From: Gavia stellata
Lineage: Eukaryota; Chordata; Aves; Gaviiformes; Gaviidae
Direction of reading: 5' to 3'
Length of the DNA: 64,000 nt
Assembly: GCF_030936135.1 (NCBI RefSeq)
Contig: NW_026776880.1
Span: forward strand, 62,001-126,000
Both the position numbers and the translations under genes were made by a program. Of this stretch, positions 53,748 through 64,000 are shown piece after piece. How positions within the stretch are numbered: the first letter of the stretch is position 1; each line of letters begins with the position of its first letter. The notes under the pieces were generated by a model, which was given only the letters and a program-made list of their open reading frames with translations, searched no databases and was not told the origin of the DNA.

Positions 53748-56700
53748 CTGGCAAGGAAAAGGGAAGAGTAAAAACATGATGATAACTCAAAGTCTGTTTT
53801 CAAAATAACAATGAATCACAAGCATCCTTCCTTTGTCCGTCCTGAGTGAATTTTAGAAGTCGCATGAATTTTCAAACATCCCTGAGGACAAGCGCTGGGC
53901 TTGTTCCAGATTTTCAACATGTCTTCAGATCTGGCACTTCAACAAGAGCAGAAAAAAACATTTGAACACAAAACCCTCACACTACAGAAACCATTTTAGG
54001 ATGTAGCTAGGAACATTTGTTGTGACAACCTGTTTGCTTTCTCACAGCCATCAGCACGTGAATGAGGCTGCTCACGTGGCTCCTTCAGAAGCCCAGTGAT
54101 TCGGAACACACAATTGTGATGTCAAATGAGAACCAAACATAGAGTGAAGGCATCTAAAACACAACCTCCCCAGGATTTAGGTATCTAGGTACATAAACGC
54201 AAGTAAAATCCCAGTGTTTAAAGGGGCCAAATGTTCAAAATGCCACTACTATCTCTCTGCAAAGACCTGCTTAGGTCTTTATGGTCAAGCTTCCACTTTT
54301 GAGCCCAGTAACCACCACTTACCCCATGGCCTTATACCACAGTGGAATCAAGTAAGTGAGATGTGCATGACTAAGATAAAGACATTCCCTTTGCTTTCTA
54401 TGCCTACATATAAATACAGATACGTAAACAGAAGGAACGTACAGACATATCTACTCAACACTGCTCAAAAAATATTAAAAGGAATCGCTCTGAGGGAAAC
54501 AAAAACTTTTAGGGAAGTAATTTGGCCACCAAAAAACAAAGTTCAGCGAACACTGAAACTATTTATGATTTGAAGTCAAACATGGACAGAAAATGGAAAA
54601 CCAGAATTTTCTTTCTGTCTGAAACGACAGTTTAATTTTGAAAACTGTCAAATTTCTTTCTTCTTTTAAAAAGGGGTGAAAACATTAAAAAATCTCCCCA
54701 GTCATTCTAAATATTTTAGGTTGAGTATCATCTTTGCTCAGTCTGAAACAGAGGTTTTCTTTAATGTATTGATTTGGCAGCAAAGCCCCGAATCAGTTAG
54801 TCCCATAGTTCCACTTTGAACATAACAAGGTGTCAGACAAAAAAAAAAAATAGGGGATGTAAAGGAAAATAGAAAAAGAAATAATCTACCAATTCCTGAG
54901 TAAACATTGTTCAGAAAACAGTTCCAATCCCAGGATTCTCATTAAAAAGGCGTTAATAACCTGCAGGAATCCCAAAAATGTCAACAACAATTATAACAGG
55001 ATTACAGGGCACTGTTTAGGAAGGGAGATGACGGGAATTTGTGTATTCTAAGATAAAAAGAAATACTGGCCACAGTTTGTCACAAGGAGGAGGAATACAG
55101 CTGGAAAACTGTGAAGAAAACCAGGTAACAGCAACACAGGATTCTGGCTGTGATGCGTGTTATTTCATGAAAAATGACTTGAAATAAAATCTGATGGTCG
55201 GTGGGAGTTGTGCATAGTAAAATGTAGCTGGAGTAGGTTTGGAATATTTGAACCAGAGAATCAGAAAGCTGTTTTAAACACTGGCATAAATAATGAAGAT
55301 TGTAGTTTACAAGCAGAGCACACACACACACACACACACAAATCTCCTAAGGGAAGATTCATAATGGCCTCTTTCATATGCACAGTATTTCTTTCTGTGG
55401 AGGTGGAACTGGCTGAAAGTCACAGAAAACAGTCAGAAAGAGCAGAAAATTTGCTGCAGTAAATACCCAAATTGCAAACCATGTTCTAGCTTGACCTCAC
55501 ACCTATTTTAAAACAAATACTTAAGAGTGCGCAGTGTGTGTAGCATCGGCTTCTCTTTTTTGACTCATCTTCCAGACTGGATTAGCAGAGGAGAGAAAAA
55601 AAAACCTGCTTGAATATACAAAAAGGAATTTTTTTGACTAAAGATCACAGCTATTGCCATCTTCCATACCTGCCTCAACTCTGACCTCAAAACCCCAGGG
55701 CCCTTCTTATGCCAGAACTCAGCCATCTTTTCCAGATGCAGGAGCACGTCCCCACAATCCCCACGAGACCTGCATCTCTACCAAAAGGCATGTGGAGCTA
55801 AAAGATGAATTGGCTGGCATGGGTCTCACCCTGTCCAGCAGCCCGGCGGCTCAGGCGCTCCCTGCAAAAGTCCCATCTCTGCATCCCCTACTCACTCAGC
55901 TTTGCAGTCGGAGCCGTGGCTTTCTCATGGACCAAGCGTGAGGCTAAGCTCGAGGTGGCAGGCATCCTGAGGCGAGAACCTCCCTTTAACGGTGGGCATC
56001 CCACTTTCTGTACATCTGGAGCAGTATCGAGACCATCAATGGGCCAGAGAGAGAGAGAGAGAGAGAAAGGAGTTATGGTGTGCCTGCTGGGAACTCGGCT
56101 TCAAACCCTCAATAAAACCGTTACTGAATGATATGAAGTGGAACAGCTTCCCTGGAGCAGACTCCCCACATCCCCTCAGCCTGCCAAGCAGCCTGCTGTT
56201 AGGGCACCCTTCTCCTCTGTCCTCAAGTCCATCCTCCAAGAGGCAAACACATCTAAATAGAAGTTTCTTTTCCCTTTACTGAACTAAGTAAAAGGGATCT
56301 CTTTTTATTTTTTTTTTTTTTCTGTGAGGAAGGAGATAAGTACCTAACTGCGGAAGATTTGTGCCCGACACCCTGAATTGCAGGTGGCCTGTGCCGCCAG
56401 CCCAGGGCTGAGCAGTTCATTGTTTAGGACAGATGGGATTCAGGCTTTTGCCTTTTACTTGCCCATTCCTCCTTTGTAACTTGCTGACTTCTTTTTTGCA
56501 TTCTCCATTTTTGCTGTGACGTCTGGGTGCTTCCTGCAGCCTGAGAGTCTTCTGAACAAAAGGAGATACATGTCTTGAGAGGCCACAGCCCAACCACGAA
56601 TTGCCTACGTCTCCACTAAGCAACAGCAGCCATTTTGAGACAGGGGTGGCTCATAAATATTGCAACACAGAATTAAAAGATCATTTTTCCAGGCCACTTT

Positions 56701-59700
56701 AATACAACAGGAACTTGTAGATTTGGGTTCAAAAATACAAAACACTTTAAAGCCGAAACACTCTTTGTAGGTGCTACTTTGCTTATTCTCGTTTGAAAGA
56801 AATGCTTGGCTATTTGAACATGTTTTCCACATCAATTCAACTAAATTGGTTTAAATTCAAACTTTAAAATCTAAAACGTATAAAAATCCAAACTAAAAAA
56901 ATAGCACTATGCTACTAATTTTTACCAAATTTTTAAGCATCTTTTGCTCAAAATATTTATATTCCGATTATATTCTAATATTACCTCTTGGAAGCTACAG
57001 AGCACCTTTTTCACTTCAGTGCAATTTAGTTAGCTTATGTCCTAAAAATAATTCATTCCTGCTGACTAACAAAGCTCATGGTGCGAAATGAGATGATACA
57101 GAAATTTCCCTGTGCAATGCTAGGCGCCTTGGGCAGCGGTCCTCAGAAACAGGACAAAAAAACAGAGAGTGCCTAAGCTTATTACGGATCAACGGAAGAG
57201 GAAAAGGCATCTAATTAGACCTACTTGAAAGATCCAAGCGTGATCTTCAAACACAAACTTTCTTCTGCAGCTGAATGCCCAAGACTGACTTTCTGTTCAA
57301 CGAAAAAAAACCCCAAATAAACCTCCCTAAAAAAAGGAGAAATAGAAGAGACAGAGACTGTACTTGGCTTCCATAAGGGCTAACAGCAGAGCTGTCAGAG
57401 ACCTGATGAGGACCACAGGAGACTGGGGTGGGATTCATCTGACTAAACACAGATGTCTCTAACGTAGACACCCACGTCTGAGCCAACCTCGGTCCCATTT
57501 ATAGACAACAGAGAGTTACTCAGTAGAACCAGTGAGTTCAAGGCACTGCTTACCTTATCCTAAAGTAAATGCTTACATATTTGGGCAGAAAGACCGCACA
57601 CTAGACTCACTGATTTTATTTGTTATATCTCCTTTAAAACAAAATAGGACCTCAGTCCACTTCCGCAGGCGGAGACAATTACAGCTACATTACAGATACA
57701 CAACTGAGGTCAGACAAATGACAGTCCATCTCTGCTCTATCCAATTTGGCTCAAGACCGTGAATTTACATCTCCCTCACCTCCCAACAGCTCCCGTAACC
57801 CCCAGGAGAAGGGAAATGGCAGATTCACCTCTTAAAGCTCTTCCACTTAGGAAGTGGAAAGAGAGACAGTCCCCACCCACAGCCCACAGCTCCTGAACGT
57901 CATCTGAGACCTGTAGATTCAAATGTCACCTCTTCTAAATCACAAACACGGAGGGGTTTATGCCAGAGAGAGGAGCTCCAACGGGATCCACTGGCTGTGC
58001 TGGGTCCGTTGAGCCACCTGGGAGGGACCACTCACAAACTGCCACCGGAACCCAAACGTTCTGAAGCGTGCGGGGGAGGGCGGGGCTATGCAAATGACGG
58101 ACCCCCCAACAGCCGCATCCACCCCCCACCACCCACCAGACTTCACAGTGCTGGTGCCTTCCAGACCTCACAGCTCCAACTGCTACAACACACCACACCT
58201 TCCCAGGGTGACGCCCCTCCATGCCCAACTCCAGGACGCAAGCTTTGAGGATAGCACGGGCTTGAACCCGGACATGGCGTCCTCGCTCCTGGAGGGCGAG
58301 ATATGCGTGTTCATCTCCCTCTGAAAGAGGAAAAAATAACTTTAGAAACCCTCAACCTGACACGACAATAGCTTTAACTCATTTAAACCAGACACAGAAG
58401 ATGTTTCTATGAACTTCTGATCCTAGTATTTAGGAACAAAAATACAGGCTTTAGACAAGTATGATTAGTTGAAGGAAATCACGCCAGATAATCTCAATGC
58501 CACTTTCAAGAGGATTTCATATTGAAGCAAGCTGGGAGGGGATTTTGTCAGCTAGGAATCCATCAGCAAGCACTTCAGTCTTTAAGGGAACTGATTTTGG
58601 AACACTGAAGGGATATTTTTAATGATAAAACCATTTACTCTAAACAGGAGAAGATCATTCATTGTACACTCACACTCTGCTATTCACACACCCCTCCCTC
58701 CCCGCCCTTTTTTATTAATTAAAACCAAGTTCCACTAAGCAGTATTTCCAATGGAAGGCAAATGTGGGTAAGCCTTCCAGAAATACAGGCAGCTCAAATA
58801 AGTTGTCCTCCAGTCCCACAGAGAGCATCCCAAAAGAAGACTGAGCTCCCCAACATGCCTTGCACAACTGCAACCCCTCCGCAGGAAGCCCAAAGAGAAA
58901 CATGATGCTTTTGAAAAATCCCAGTCCTCCGCACTTGATGGTGTCAGAGCAAAAGTCTGGACAAGAACAAGAGCCCCACTTGAGGCTCTTCCATAAACGG
59001 CATTCTCAAGCCGAGATCCTCGAGAACACGACCTTGCTGCTCGCTCTCTTCCCCTACAGAGCCTGAAGGAGCTGCCCAACGGCTCAGGCAATCACCATTT
59101 TCAAGAGAGGCAGAGTCCAGCAGTATGTAAGGCTGCCAGATCCAGAGACATCTCCTGTATGGATCCTTCCCCTGACATACAGGCCCATGCTGGCCAGTCT
59201 GGTATTTATGACTGGAGCTGAAGTGCTCTGGAAGGTCTGCACACACTGGCCACGGAAAAGCTCTGCTCAGTGCTACCAGATGATTTCTAGTCAAATTCAG
59301 CAACAGAAAGACAAACGGGGAGAGGCCACAGTCCCGCGTGCAAAGGGAGCAGAGAACAAAACAAAAGATACCGGGGGCAATTCTGGAAGCAGCAACTGGC
59401 CGTCTGGCAGACGCATTTTTGCCCTCACCTGGTTCAGGTTTTGGGGGGAAGATCTCCGAACCAAAGTCTTCTTTAAGCAACTCCAGCAGGTGGAGAGGAA
59501 GGCAGTTGGGAATGGGGACGAGTTAGCCGTGTCACAGGGAGAAGAACTGCAGGAATAGAATGACAAGCGTTAGAACCACAAACAGCCAGGGGAATGTCCT
59601 AAGAGAAATCAAACTAGAGCAGTCTTCAGCCTCACCAAGATGAAAAGAAAGGACAGGAGGAAAGAGGTCAGGAGGCAGGCAGGGAGATTCCCAGTTTTGA

Positions 59701-61560
59701 GTTGTATGTAGATGATCTTCAAACAAATCCTTTGTCTCCTTTTTAAACAAAAAGAATGATATTGAGCAGGAATGTACATGTGGGACAAGGAAGCAAGGAC
59801 TGAGTTCAGCAGGCTGGATCAAAGCAGTCAGGGAACTTGTTTCAGAATTCAGAAAGAACTTGCCCATGCAACTGAAGTCCTATCTCAGAGCAAGAACTTC
59901 CGACATCTTCTACCTCTGACTTTGCAGATTTGTTAGTGAGCTACAGAAAACATTTCCCCAAAGAACTGGAGTCAGGCAGCTGCACAGCTATAGCCTAATG
60001 GGTTTGACATCAGTAGTATGCAAGGCTCTGGAGAATTTGCAAAGGAAAGAATTAATCAACACCATCAAACTAAGCAGATGGAGTCCTACGTGCATTCACT
60101 TAAGAAGGAGCATGCCTGACTGACCTGCGTCTTTTCTCTGACTAAATGACAGACTGACTATCTCATTACAAGAAACAGAGTAGCTATAATTGTGCAAGTC
60201 AGAAAAGTGGCATGATCTGCAGGGAAGGGGGCAACAAATCTACTCCTATAGCCTAAAAATACTGTATAAAAGTTCTGACCTACCTTTCAGAAAAAAGGAT
60301 TCAGATTCTCTCTGTCACTTTCAGGACTGGATGAAATAGTCCTTGGGCCATCTGGTTTTGAGGAGGAGGAGGAGGACCTGAAGAGCTTGACTAGGCAGGC
60401 TAACAAAATGAGGCTTCCAAAAATAAGCCTCGGTTTGGTGGGTTGGTTTTGAGGTGGTTGCTTCATGGGTTCTGTTTGCTGAGAAGACATCTGCAGAAGA
60501 CAGCTGCACGGGCACAAAGAGAAGACCAGCAAGGGGGTGGAAAAGAGTCTCTTGGAAGTGGCAGTCTGGGACTTCTCTTTTTGCTTGCCACGTTTGCTCA
60601 TGGTGTTTGGAGGATTCATTGAACCACTACATTCCCAGAAAGTCCCAGGCTGGACAGCTCCCAAAAAACCAAACAGCGCAGGACTGCAAGAAAAACAACC
60701 AGGTGGTGAAGCCCTCCTCCAGAGCCATATGGTGATGTGCTCCTCACACGCTTCAAAACTAGTGTGGGCAATCCCAGACTGTGGGCAATCCTAGAAAACA
60801 GCAGTGGAACAGGTATTTTTATTCCCATTTGGAAATTCCTAGCCAACAGCTGTACAACGTTCCTGCAGTCTCCTAGAGACAGTCATTCCTAGCAAGTCCT
60901 GTGAAAGTCCTTGAATGCATCCCAATTCTTCATCTCCTAGGGCCTCCTGGGAAAGTCCTCATTTCTCCCTCGTTTTGCTGTGCCAAAAAGCCACACTGCA
61001 CATTCCCACAACGGAAAGGCTGCCTGCGCAGAGTCGGACTACACCTGATGAGGACACAAATGCCGCACCTCTTCCCAGACCCCTCCTGTTTATTGCACAG
61101 GGATTAGTCAACTCTGCGGCCCACCGCTCTTAATGCTTCCTAGAGAGCTTTCACCCTTCACAGGTGGCATTGGCGCAGGGGTGCAATCCACTTCTCTGCC
61201 TTTGAAGAAACCTGCAACTCACAGAAGGCCCCTTCTGGCCGAGATAAAAGGTGGCCCCCAAAACATTCCCCTCAGCCCCTTTAAATGACCACCTGGAGAG
61301 CTCCTGTTTCACCTGGGAGCCACCTCCCTGCTCCTCTGGTCACTCTCACCTCGCCCTCACCCGCTACCTAAGAGATACACAAGCAGCACAAAGTCCACGT
61401 CTGTGGCAACACAGAAGGCTCAGCCGAGCTCCCCAGGCTGAAGGTAGAAGACATTCAGACAGCAGAGACTTGGCAGACTGACAAAAGGGTTTCGACTATG
61501 TCCCTGCTTTCCATCTACAGCTTGAATAGAACTAGACACTATGTTTACTGCCTACACTCA
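53748..61560. other. long non-coding stretch (upstream introns or intergenic)
   Basis: About 7.8 kb with no exon that I can assign. It contains (AC)n at 55319-55341, (GA)n at about 56046-56066, and a poly(T) run at about 56308-56321. A minus-strand frame at 60664-60287 has a hydrophobic segment (FGSLILLACLVKLF) followed by a Ser-rich stretch ending near a donor. It could be a weak candidate for an upstream exon but is not recognisably SYBU. Confidence 0.35.
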
Positions 61561-61599
61561 GAAGAGTCTGGCTGAGGTTTTTGCACCAGTGAACAGGGC

Positions 61600-63600
61600 A
61601 TAAACAAGAAAGTGTGTATTTTGCACTGAAGCAAAAAAGCCTCACCTTGCTTAGCTGAAGCTTTCTTCATTTTAGTTACAATATCTGTAGGTTGCGTATA
61701 GTCTACATACAGAACAAGTCCTGCGTTGCCCAAGCGAGGGAACTTCTGTCTGGATATAAAATACACACAGGTATGACACCATCTCGGTACCTTTATAGGC
61801 ATAGAATATACACAGAAAACATGCAGCAAGTATAAACAGAATCATACGCATAGACGCATAGAGATACACATAAATATATGTCTTTTGCAAACTCAGATAC
61901 ACACCCCCCCATGCACGGTCTATACAGAACACCCACAGACACTATATTCTCTGCCTGCAGGAAGAGAAGCCTCAGCTGACCTCACCTCGCTGAGGCTTTT
62001 TTCCTCTCTTGATTCAGAAGATAGATTATCTACGCATAAAAAGAGTATACAGACACAGGAAGCACAACCATGTTTTTCTCTCCGTAGATGCACTCTCTAC
62101 ACAGAACACACACATAGAACATGCAGAATAGACATACAATGTGTTAATTGTGTACATACTACACAAAACAGTCAGGTAAGGGGAAGCTACGCTTCATGTC
62201 TTTATGTTGAATACGAATGTCGATGTCTTCATGTTGAATCGATACTGTCTCTGCACGGAACACAGACATTTTCAAGGTCAAGGGAGGAAGGTCATTTTTC
62301 TCTGTGTGTGGAGCATACGCTGTCCTGACTTGGAACACATGCACATGAATACGCACACTTTACATGCAGACATACACAGAGAGAAAGGCAAGGTATGTTT
62401 TTTCTCTCTGCATAGAGCTCACGTATTGCCGTTATATAGAATATGTCCTAACTCTACGTAGAGTAGATACAAAGAGCTGAGGCAGGTCTTCTCTGCTTAC
62501 AGAAGAGAGCCTCTTTCCATAGAAGACTATAGAAGACCCATACAGTCACGCTTTTCTGTCTTTATGCACAAGAGATCCTAACTACCAAATACACACAGGG
62601 CTGAAGAGAGGATTTGGTTTATCTCTATCGAATATATTCGACAGGAGAGGAAGGCTTGTCAATCTTTTCTTTGAATACAGCCTATGCATATGTGGAATAT
62701 AGGCAGGCAAGGTGATGAGAGGCTTTTCTGTCTGCATAGAGAATATATGGGCTCAATATAACACATGTACATATAAAGGCAGTGCCTCACCTACCTCTAC
62801 ATCTAATAACGACCATCTGTGTGCACACAACATGCCAGCAACAAGGGGAGGCTTTTCTGTCACTATACAGACTACATACTGTCTTCCTCAAGACTACGCA
62901 TGGACGGGCAAAGCCAGGCTTGCTTTCTCAGTATGCAGCGTATACCAGGATATACTTTGCCTATCAGAAAAGAGATGGTGAGGCTTTTCTCTCCAGATAC
63001 AGACTCTAATTCTTCTGCAGATAGACTGCATGCAGGCAAAGCATGTCTACTCATGGACTAGATACTGCCAAGGCAGGGCTTTTGGGTCTGCTTATGCAAT
63101 GAAAACTGGCTGTATAGAGAACAGAAACCAACAGAATATGAAGGTGAGGCAATAGCTTTCTGTCACCATACAGACTATAAAATGGCTGTATGAAGAATAC
63201 ATATGGAGAGCACTACACACCACTTTCCTGTTGGGATGCAAAACGTATTCTGGTGATGGAGCAGAGACGGGCCAGGTGAGGCAGGGCCTTCCCACCCACC
63301 TGTGTGTGACATCTGGGGAGTGTCTCTGTACATCAGGCACACTCTGCCTATAGAAGCACACAAACAGGGGAGGTGAGGCTTTTCTCTTTGCAGAGCAAAG
63401 ACTTGGTGCACGCAGGTAGTAAGTATGAGGCTCTTCTGCCTGTATGCGGAATACAGGCTGTCTACAGAGCAGAGAGGTATCTCTGTACTTAGAACATACA
63501 CTGCTCATCTGCACAACAGACCCAGAGAGGCAGGGGACGGTGGGGCGCTCCTGCCCATACACAGGCAATGCCCTCTTTGTAGAGCACAGGCAGAAGGGTG
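61600..63600 (+). repeat. irregular degenerate tandem-repeat field
   Basis: The motif GAGGCTTTTCT or close variants recurs at 61992, 62719, 62848, 62980, 63375 and 63427. It is often followed by a CTGCATACAGA-like or CTATACAGACT-like segment. Between the units are many variants of TACACAGAACACA. Two successive intervals are about 130 bases and the others are irregular. No coding frame of quality is present. Confidence 0.55.
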
Positions 63601-64000
63601 AGGCAAGGCAAGGCAAGGCTGCCGGGGGGCTGGCAGCTATCAGAGCTCTCCTCTTGCAGCTAGGTAGAGGCACCCTTCTGCCAACCTGGCCTGAAGTTTC
63701 CAGTGGCTTGCAGCTCACTGGGTGCTCAGGGCCACCATGCTCCAGGGAGGCTGAGGAGGCTCATCAGGCCCTCATCCCAATGACATCCAGGGGGAAGAGC
63801 CCGGGGCTCTGGCAGGATTGTCCTCAGGAAGGCTCAAGTAGGAGCAAACACATCCTGCTGCTTAGCACCACTGGGCTGGTGGCACAGTCAGGGCTTCGGC
63901 TCCTATGACCACAGGACCCTTCCTCAAGGAGCACAAGGAATAAGGACTGCCGGCCCAGGGACACGGCTCCCTTGACTGAGCGCACAAGAGAGTCTCTGCG
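63601..64000. other. terminal stretch, pentanucleotide repeat then GC-rich DNA
   Basis: A short GGCAA pentamer array (63601-63620) is followed by GC-rich DNA with no recognised gene to the window end. Confidence 0.45.

Noticed and set aside
55319-55341. (AC)n run as a possible regulatory or CRISPR-like repeat
   Set aside because: It is a simple dinucleotide microsatellite. No spaced direct repeats of CRISPR type occur anywhere in the window.
60287-60664. Minus-strand frame with a membrane-like segment and Ser-rich end as an upstream SYBU exon
   Set aside because: The resemblance to the Ser-rich N-terminal part of SYBU is limited to a few residues, and a stop precedes the candidate donor in that frame.

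Overview
This window reads as avian genomic DNA. It carries four fragments of the bird/reptile LINE CR1, two of them with the 3' tail ending in the ATTCTGTG-type octamer. It also has several endogenous retroviral LTRs and provirus fragments, short introns, GC-rich CpG-dense stretches of microchromosome type, and protein-coding exons of vertebrate families. I cannot name the species from sequence alone.

Layout. 1-3.1 kb: no convincing gene, then a 600-bp pyrimidine (TCC/CTT) tract that runs into a CR1 3' fragment. 3.1-5.1 kb: one orphan exon-like block and a complete solo LTR (4150-4673) flanked by a 4-bp duplication. 5.2-23.4 kb: a compact plus-strand gene of the maestro heat-like repeat (MROH) family. 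I trace 34 exons whose phases all match, plus a probable first coding exon, giving about 1,429 codons and ending at an AATAAA. 23.4-27.6 kb: G-rich and then AT-rich non-coding DNA. 27.6-30.3 kb: remains of a minus-strand provirus (LTR, primer-binding region, leader with tandem repeats, protease/RT junction) whose LTR is the same family as the solo LTR at 4.15 kb. 30.3-33.3 kb: a GC-rich stretch, another solo-type LTR and a long minus-strand CR1. 33.4-35.2 kb: a four-exon plus-strand gene that I recognise as PRR22.

36.3-39.6 kb: a rearranged CR1, then a plus-strand gamma-type provirus remnant with an RT scrap, integrase and a broken env, and a 3' LTR. 39.8-41.9 kb: two CpG islands. 43.8-44.6 kb: an LTR. 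46.2-53.7 kb: three minus-strand exons of a syntabulin (SYBU) family gene, with a C-terminal frame disruption. A 1.1-kb solo LTR and a CR1 sit in its intron. 53.8-61.5 kb: long non-coding DNA. 61.6-63.6 kb: an irregular degenerate repeat field.

The three host genes are not functionally linked. MROH proteins are HEAT-repeat scaffolds of largely unknown role, PRR22 is a proline-rich protein of unknown function, and syntabulin is a kinesin-1/syntaxin adaptor. The most notable points are an LTR placed about 480 bp upstream of the MROH start, the frame-breaking deletion in the SYBU-like gene, a small LTR family present in three partial copies across two provirus remnants, and the degenerate repeat field at the right end.
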